Origin: Omnitrophica bacterium RBG_13_46_9
Lineage (GTDB): Bacteria; Omnitrophota; Gorgyraeia; JABMRN01; RBG-13-46-9
Length of the DNA: 9,975 bases
Reading direction: 5' to 3'
NCBI GenBank assembly: GCA_001804045.1
Contig: MHFD01000057.1
Coordinates: forward strand, 1 to 9,975
Within the stretch, counting starts at the first letter, position 1. Each line of letters opens with the position of its first letter. Below, piece by piece: positions 7,021 through 9,975 of this stretch. The notes below the pieces were generated by a model. That model saw only the letters and a list, made by a program, of their open reading frames with translations. It searched no databases and was not told the DNA's origin. A program made the position numbers and the translations under genes.

Positions 7021-7062
7021 TATCCTTAATCGCCGTAATCATAATCTTGTGAAGCCCTATCT

Positions 7063-8697
7063 TCATTTGTATATAAGGTTATGCCTTTTGTAAAGCCTCA
7101 ACAGATCGTTTAGGTTGTTCAGGTTCCATACCCAGATATTCTTTTCCTTGGCCAAAAGAAGGGCGTTTGTTTCTATGCCGCCCAGAGCTATGCATATCTT
7201 TTTGGTAACTTTGTCCCTCATGGGATGACAGTGTTCGATGAAGTCCGATATGGCTGTCTCGTCTATTTTATTCCGCCAAATCTCGCATACCCAATACTTG
7301 CCAGGCTCCTGATATGTTGTCAGGCCCTCATAGTTCTCGTATTTGTGCACCTCTATTTTAATAAACCTGGGAAGTTTTCTTCGTTTCTTTTCGATTTCCA
7401 CGATTTCGCCGTTAAACAAAAGAAACAGCTCCCCTATGCGTTCGATGATGTTCTTATGGCTTTCGCGCAGATAGTCAAAGATGTCATTTCTGACCTCGTT
7501 TTTAAAGTCGTTCTGCCTGTTTACGACATCGTCCACCAGCGATGTCTTCTTTTTATGATGCACGGTCTTGAGCCAGAATTTAAAAACTTTATCGTGCACC
7601 TCGTAGAAAACCCCGTTTTTATAGACCATATCCAGTTCGATCAACTGCTTCAGCTTTTCGGAAAAGCCGCCGTTATTTTTCCTGTTAAACCATTTCGCAA
7701 TATCGTTTAATCTGTTAAAACCGCTGGCCAAAGCGATCAGTATGCCCAAATAATCCTTCCGCAGCCTTTTTTCCAGCAAATTCATTATGTTATTCGTGAA
7801 ATATTGGCTGATTGTGCCGCTGGCATTGTATATAAGCGAGATAAAAGCCTCAACGATGACATATTCGTCGACGGAAGTGAGTTTCTGCGAATTGACTATT
7901 TCATTTATCTTCCTTGATATAACGTCCAGATAGAACGGGTTCCCGTCCGTAAAATCTATGAGGTAGTCCATGTGATTTTGCGATAAGGCGAAACCATGGA
8001 GTTTTTCTTTCAAAAAAGCCCCGGCCGTGTTATTGTCGAATCCCGAGACCTCCAAGATCTCGAAATTGCCGTATAGAAGCGCCAGCTTCTCCGACAGTAT
8101 CTTCCTTATCGTATTTTTTTGGGAACTCGAAACAACATACATCGTGCCCTTCTGGATCATGATGACTTTCCCGAAATGAAGGTAGGGTTTCTTTATTCTG
8201 AATGACTCTAGATTATGGAATTCATCCAGAATGACTATGCAGGATTTACCCGTCTCCTGCCGCAAAATCGAGGTGAGGTTGAACAGCTTTCTGTAGGCAT
8301 CCGTATAGCCTTTTCTCGAAATTTCGCCCTTGACCTTTTTTATTGCGGATACTGTGTGGGGAATAAGTTTTTCGGAGATTTCTATCAGATTGGGTAGGTC
8401 ATTTTGGGCTTTGTGTCCGCAAGAGATAAGGTAGTTATACAGCAGCGTCGCTATAAATTTGTCCGCAAACGACAAAAACGGCTCCTCCACAACTTCTATG
8501 TAAACAGGAACCAGCGAAGCGTCTCTCAGCGTGCAGAGGAATTGACGAAGGATGGACGATTTTCCGGAGAGCATCTGTCCTGTCAGTGCCACATTCTGCC
8601 TGTAACCGGCTTTAAGCGCATTTACCCGCTTCTCTAAAATGCTTAAGATCTCGTCTCTGCCGAAAAAGGACTTGCCTACAACCGGTTCGTTTAACAT
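7063..8697 (-). CDS. archaeal-type P-loop ATPase with winged helix and degenerate nuclease-like C-terminus
   Basis: The 544 residues match the ATPase family common in archaea and some bacteria (ATPase_2/DUF234 type, related to STAND and AAA+ NTPases). Residues 1-300 hold the ATPase: an FFGRDEIL opening (11-18), P-loop GQMLSGKS (40-47), Walker B CIVILDEF (153-160), VVSSSQ (188-193) and DGNPFYLDVI (251-260). Residues about 310-375 form a winged helix (LGILIALASG, then EVHDKVFKFWLK). Residues 395-430 look helical. Residues 430-544 resemble a PD-(D/E)XK fold, with KYWVCEIW, a helix, ICIALGGIET, ALLLAKEKNIWVW. The expected E-x-K reads E472-I-W474 and no clear preceding Asp is seen, so nuclease activity is doubtful. 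The start is ATG at 8697 with AGGGA five bases before it. Proteins of this type have no settled role; regulation, defence and mobile-element functions have all been proposed. It stands alone between gaps of 61 and 123 bases. Confidence 0.85.
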   Translation of the reverse strand: MLNEPVVGKSFFGRDEILSILEKRVNALKAGYRQNVALTGQMLSGKSSILRQFLCTLRDASLVPVYIEVVEEPFLSFADKFIATLLYNYLISCGHKAQNDLPNLIEISEKLIPHTVSAIKKVKGEISRKGYTDAYRKLFNLTSILRQETGKSCIVILDEFHNLESFRIKKPYLHFGKVIMIQKGTMYVVSSSQKNTIRKILSEKLALLYGNFEILEVSGFDNNTAGAFLKEKLHGFALSQNHMDYLIDFTDGNPFYLDVISRKINEIVNSQKLTSVDEYVIVEAFISLIYNASGTISQYFTNNIMNLLEKRLRKDYLGILIALASGFNRLNDIAKWFNRKNNGGFSEKLKQLIELDMVYKNGVFYEVHDKVFKFWLKTVHHKKKTSLVDDVVNRQNDFKNEVRNDIFDYLRESHKNIIERIGELFLLFNGEIVEIEKKRRKLPRFIKIEVHKYENYEGLTTYQEPGKYWVCEIWRNKIDETAISDFIEHCHPMRDKVTKKICIALGGIETNALLLAKEKNIWVWNLNNLNDLLRLYKRHNLIYK

Positions 8698-8758
8698 CTG
8701 ATTCCCTTTTTGTCTGTTACCATTGTTTGCATAACGGTAGATTCATCCGTTGCTCGGT

Positions 8759-9439
8759 TCAGGGCAAAAAATAGAACGGATTCTGCGGATTATGCTCCTT
8801 TCGTATTTCAAAATGCAGAGTGGGTTTTTCGACCCTGCCAGTCTTGCCCACTTTTGCTATCACTGCCCCCTGCTTTACGTTTTGGTCTACATCGACAAGA
8901 TTTTGGGCATTGTGCGCGTAAACAGTCTGGAATCCACCAGCGTGCTCTATTATAATTGTCTTTCCGTATCCTTTCAAGTTATTACTGCAAAAAGTCACCC
9001 TGCCGCTTGCGGAGGCCAAAACATCGCTTCCCTCACGGGTTTCGATATCTATGCCTTTATTTTTGGCCAGGTTTCTTAGCGACCCGAAATAAGAGACAAC
9101 AACTCCTTTTACAGGCCAGATAAAGCCCTCGGTGTTTTTCTCTTTGATGTTAACCGCTCTGCCGGTCTTGGAGGGTGCGTTACCGGGGGCCCGGGAGATA
9201 AAGATAAGCTGGCCTACCTCAATCTTGCTGGCGTCCGGCAGGCGGTTAGACCTTATAATTTCCTCGAGCGTAACATCATACATTTTGGATATGCTCCAAA
9301 GGGTCTGTCCTTTTTTAACTTCGTGATATCTGCCTGCCGCCGCGGTTGCGTCAGGAGGGACGCCAGTCGGGCGTTTACGCGGCGCCGTCGCGCATCCAGC
9401 AAGCGAGACAAGCAATAATATACCTAAAAGTAAGCGCAT
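8759..9439 (-). CDS. LysM and LytM (peptidase M23-like) lipoprotein, NlpD-like
   Basis: This envelope protein probably binds peptidoglycan and activates a cell-wall amidase during cell separation, as NlpD does. The 226 residues begin with MRLLLGILLLVSLAGC, a type II signal with lipidated Cys16, followed by a Pro/Ala-rich linker. A LysM domain spans about 38-82 (YHEVKKGQTLWSISKMY, VGQLIF). A LytM domain fills 104-226 (FIWPVKG, GIDIETREGSDVLASASGRV, GYGKTIIIEH, YAHN, LHFEIRK). Of the zinc-site and catalytic residues, D131, H176 and H209 remain, but the first His is Asn127 and the first His of HxH is Thr207. E. coli NlpD also has non-His residues at these two places, so this is likely a regulator and not an endopeptidase. 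The ATG at 9439 gives an intact signal peptide; the ribosome site is weak. It follows the HEPN gene by 29 bases. An assignment to nlpD itself would need an amidase partner elsewhere. Confidence 0.92.
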   Translation of the reverse strand: MRLLLGILLLVSLAGCATAPRKRPTGVPPDATAAAGRYHEVKKGQTLWSISKMYDVTLEEIIRSNRLPDASKIEVGQLIFISRAPGNAPSKTGRAVNIKEKNTEGFIWPVKGVVVSYFGSLRNLAKNKGIDIETREGSDVLASASGRVTFCSNNLKGYGKTIIIEHAGGFQTVYAHNAQNLVDVDQNVKQGAVIAKVGKTGRVEKPTLHFEIRKEHNPQNPFYFLP

Positions 9440-9468
9440 ATCTTAGCGTCTAGCGTATAGTCCGTACC

Positions 9469-9912
9469 CTATCCAGACAAATTTTTAGAGAATTCGTCTA
9501 TTACTTTTTTGCGGTCGTCCTCTAATCTAGTCATAATCCCTTCTTTTGGTATTACTTGTCCAAGATATTTAACGTCTCTTTTTTCTTGTATGCTGAAAAC
9601 GTCAACATACTCTGGATAGGTTTTGTGCATTAACGTATTTCTCAAGCGATTTATTTCCGTTAATATGCCTATAGAATTTGGCGCAAGGCTCAATGCATCA
9701 ATCAAAGTTATTTTTTTATAAAATGTAAATCGCTCAAATTTTGGTAATATATCGTAAATATTCAAATCGACATTTCTTTTTTTCGCATTATCCACTGCGT
9801 AAATCGAAAGAGTCCTGTTCATACAAGCTTCTAAATCTAAGTGAATATCTAAAATTCTCAACCGAATATCTGCTAATTCTGTTTCGTTTTTCACGCTACT
9901 TACCAGCGGCAT
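9469..9912 (-). CDS. small HEPN-like protein with R-N-x3-H motif, AT-rich
   Basis: I do not know a named family for this 147-residue protein. Its centre has a phrase beginning KKITLIDALSLAP and then INRLRNTLMHKTYPEY. RNTLMH fits the R-x4-H motif of HEPN domains, with the Asn after Arg typical of HEPN ribonucleases; the layout recalls DUF4145-like and MAE_28990-like HEPN proteins. Such proteins act as RNase toxins, as partners of nucleotidyltransferases, or as non-catalytic helical domains. Helices fill the first 35 residues; a Lys/Asp-rich tail follows. I start at ATG 9912, where a GGA purine stretch lies about nine bases upstream; TTG at 9918 would add two residues, and an in-frame stop lies shortly above it. 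GC is about 32% over most of the gene, against about 45-50% in the genes around it, which suggests recent transfer. A possible upstream gene overlaps its start. Toxin activity is inference. Confidence 0.75.
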   Translation of the reverse strand: MPLVSSVKNETELADIRLRILDIHLDLEACMNRTLSIYAVDNAKKRNVDLNIYDILPKFERFTFYKKITLIDALSLAPNSIGILTEINRLRNTLMHKTYPEYVDVFSIQEKRDVKYLGQVIPKEGIMTRLEDDRKKVIDEFSKNLSG

Positions 9913-9974
9913 GGCCAATTTTCCACATAAGGGAAAAGAGCCTCACTTTTTTCTGCGTAGGCCAAATCAATACT
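9900..9974 (-). CDS. possible C-terminal tail of an upstream gene (5' part outside window)
   Basis: One minus-strand frame stays open from the window edge for 24 sense codons to a TAA at 9900-9902, encoding a phrase like AYAEKSEALFPYVENWP. Its composition looks protein-like, and it would overlap the HEPN ATG by 13 bases, in keeping with an operon. A second frame is also open here (stop at 9896-9898), with a less protein-like sequence. The stretch is too short to judge; both may be chance. Confidence 0.3.
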   Translation of the reverse strand, partial: SIDLAYAEKSEALFPYVENWPCRW

Positions 9975-9975
9975 A

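Larger units (their letters stand above)
6978..7040. repeat. three copies of a 13-bp element: two direct at 21-bp spacing, one inverted
   Basis: On the plus strand AATCGCCGTAATC (7028-7040) and AATCACCGTAATC (7007-7019) differ at one base, with starts 21 bp apart, about two helical turns. A third copy in the opposite orientation, GATTACAGCGATT (6979-6991), differs from the complement of the first copy by one base and from that of the second by two. Same-face spacing plus an inverted copy is the usual look of protein binding sites. The copies also allow two exclusive RNA stems, since the inverted copy can pair with either direct copy. Confidence 0.6.

Noticed and set aside
6978..7040. CRISPR array
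   Set aside because: There are only three 13-bp copies, one inverted, with 8-15 bases between them; repeats and spacers are far too short and no cas genes are present.
7225..7710. Plus-strand open frame of 161 codons
   Set aside because: It is antisense to the ATPase winged-helix and C-terminal region; its hydrophobic translation is the usual reverse image of a charged coding frame.
8698..8758. Terminator between the lipoprotein and the ATPase gene
   Set aside because: AACGG...CCGTT gives only a 5-bp stem with a 9-base loop and no T-run follows on the minus strand.
8759..9439. Active M23 endopeptidase
   Set aside because: Two catalytic or zinc-binding histidines are replaced (Asn127, Thr207), so a regulatory role is the better call.

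Overview
All ten supported genes lie on the minus strand, so transcription runs from position 9975 towards 1. The gene set points to a diderm bacterium of moderate GC content: it has a LysM/LytM lipoprotein resembling NlpD, a possible AsmA-like membrane-anchored protein, a UvrD helicase, a dGTPase and an HD-GYP protein. An uncultivated lineage such as Omnitrophota would fit the gene mix and the lysine- and isoleucine-rich proteins, but that placement is a guess; there is no rRNA or marker gene here to settle it.

Layout in transcription order. (1) 9975-9469: a possible tail of an unseen gene, then an AT-rich small gene (about 32% GC by hand count, against about 45-50% in its neighbours) with a HEPN-type R-N-x3-H motif. 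(2) 9439-8759: a lipoprotein with LysM and a LytM domain whose catalytic residues are partly lost, as in amidase activators. (3) 8697-7063: an archaeal-style P-loop ATPase with a winged helix and a C-terminal domain that looks like a worn PD-(D/E)XK nuclease. (4) 7062-6940: the longest gap between genes, holding three copies of a 13-bp element (two direct, 21 bp apart, one inverted) over a possible promoter or terminator. (5) 6939-4724: a YfcE-like phosphodiesterase, a HIT protein and a dGTPase. (6) 4720-2240: a PocR/GAF-like plus HD-GYP sensor, an 86-residue winged-helix protein and a membrane-anchored protein that probably starts at a rare ATT. These three are joined by a 3-bp gap, a 14-bp overlap and a 16-bp overlap. 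(7) 2184 to the window start: a UvrD/PcrA-type helicase, cut by the window edge after motif VI.

The block from 6939 to 1 is compact enough to be one operon, although gaps of 73 and 55 bp interrupt it. Its first three enzymes act on phosphodiesters, dinucleoside polyphosphates and dNTPs. The following sensor protein and winged-helix protein could tie their expression to a signal; that link is inference.

A recurring theme is catalytic folds that have lost key residues: the HD-GYP, LytM and PD-(D/E)XK-like domains all keep the fold signature while missing catalytic positions. I see no tRNA, rRNA, CRISPR array or insertion sequence. Nothing here proves a new system; the best leads are the repeat cluster at 6978-7040, the degenerate HD-GYP/winged-helix pair, and the foreign-looking HEPN gene with its unseen upstream partner.
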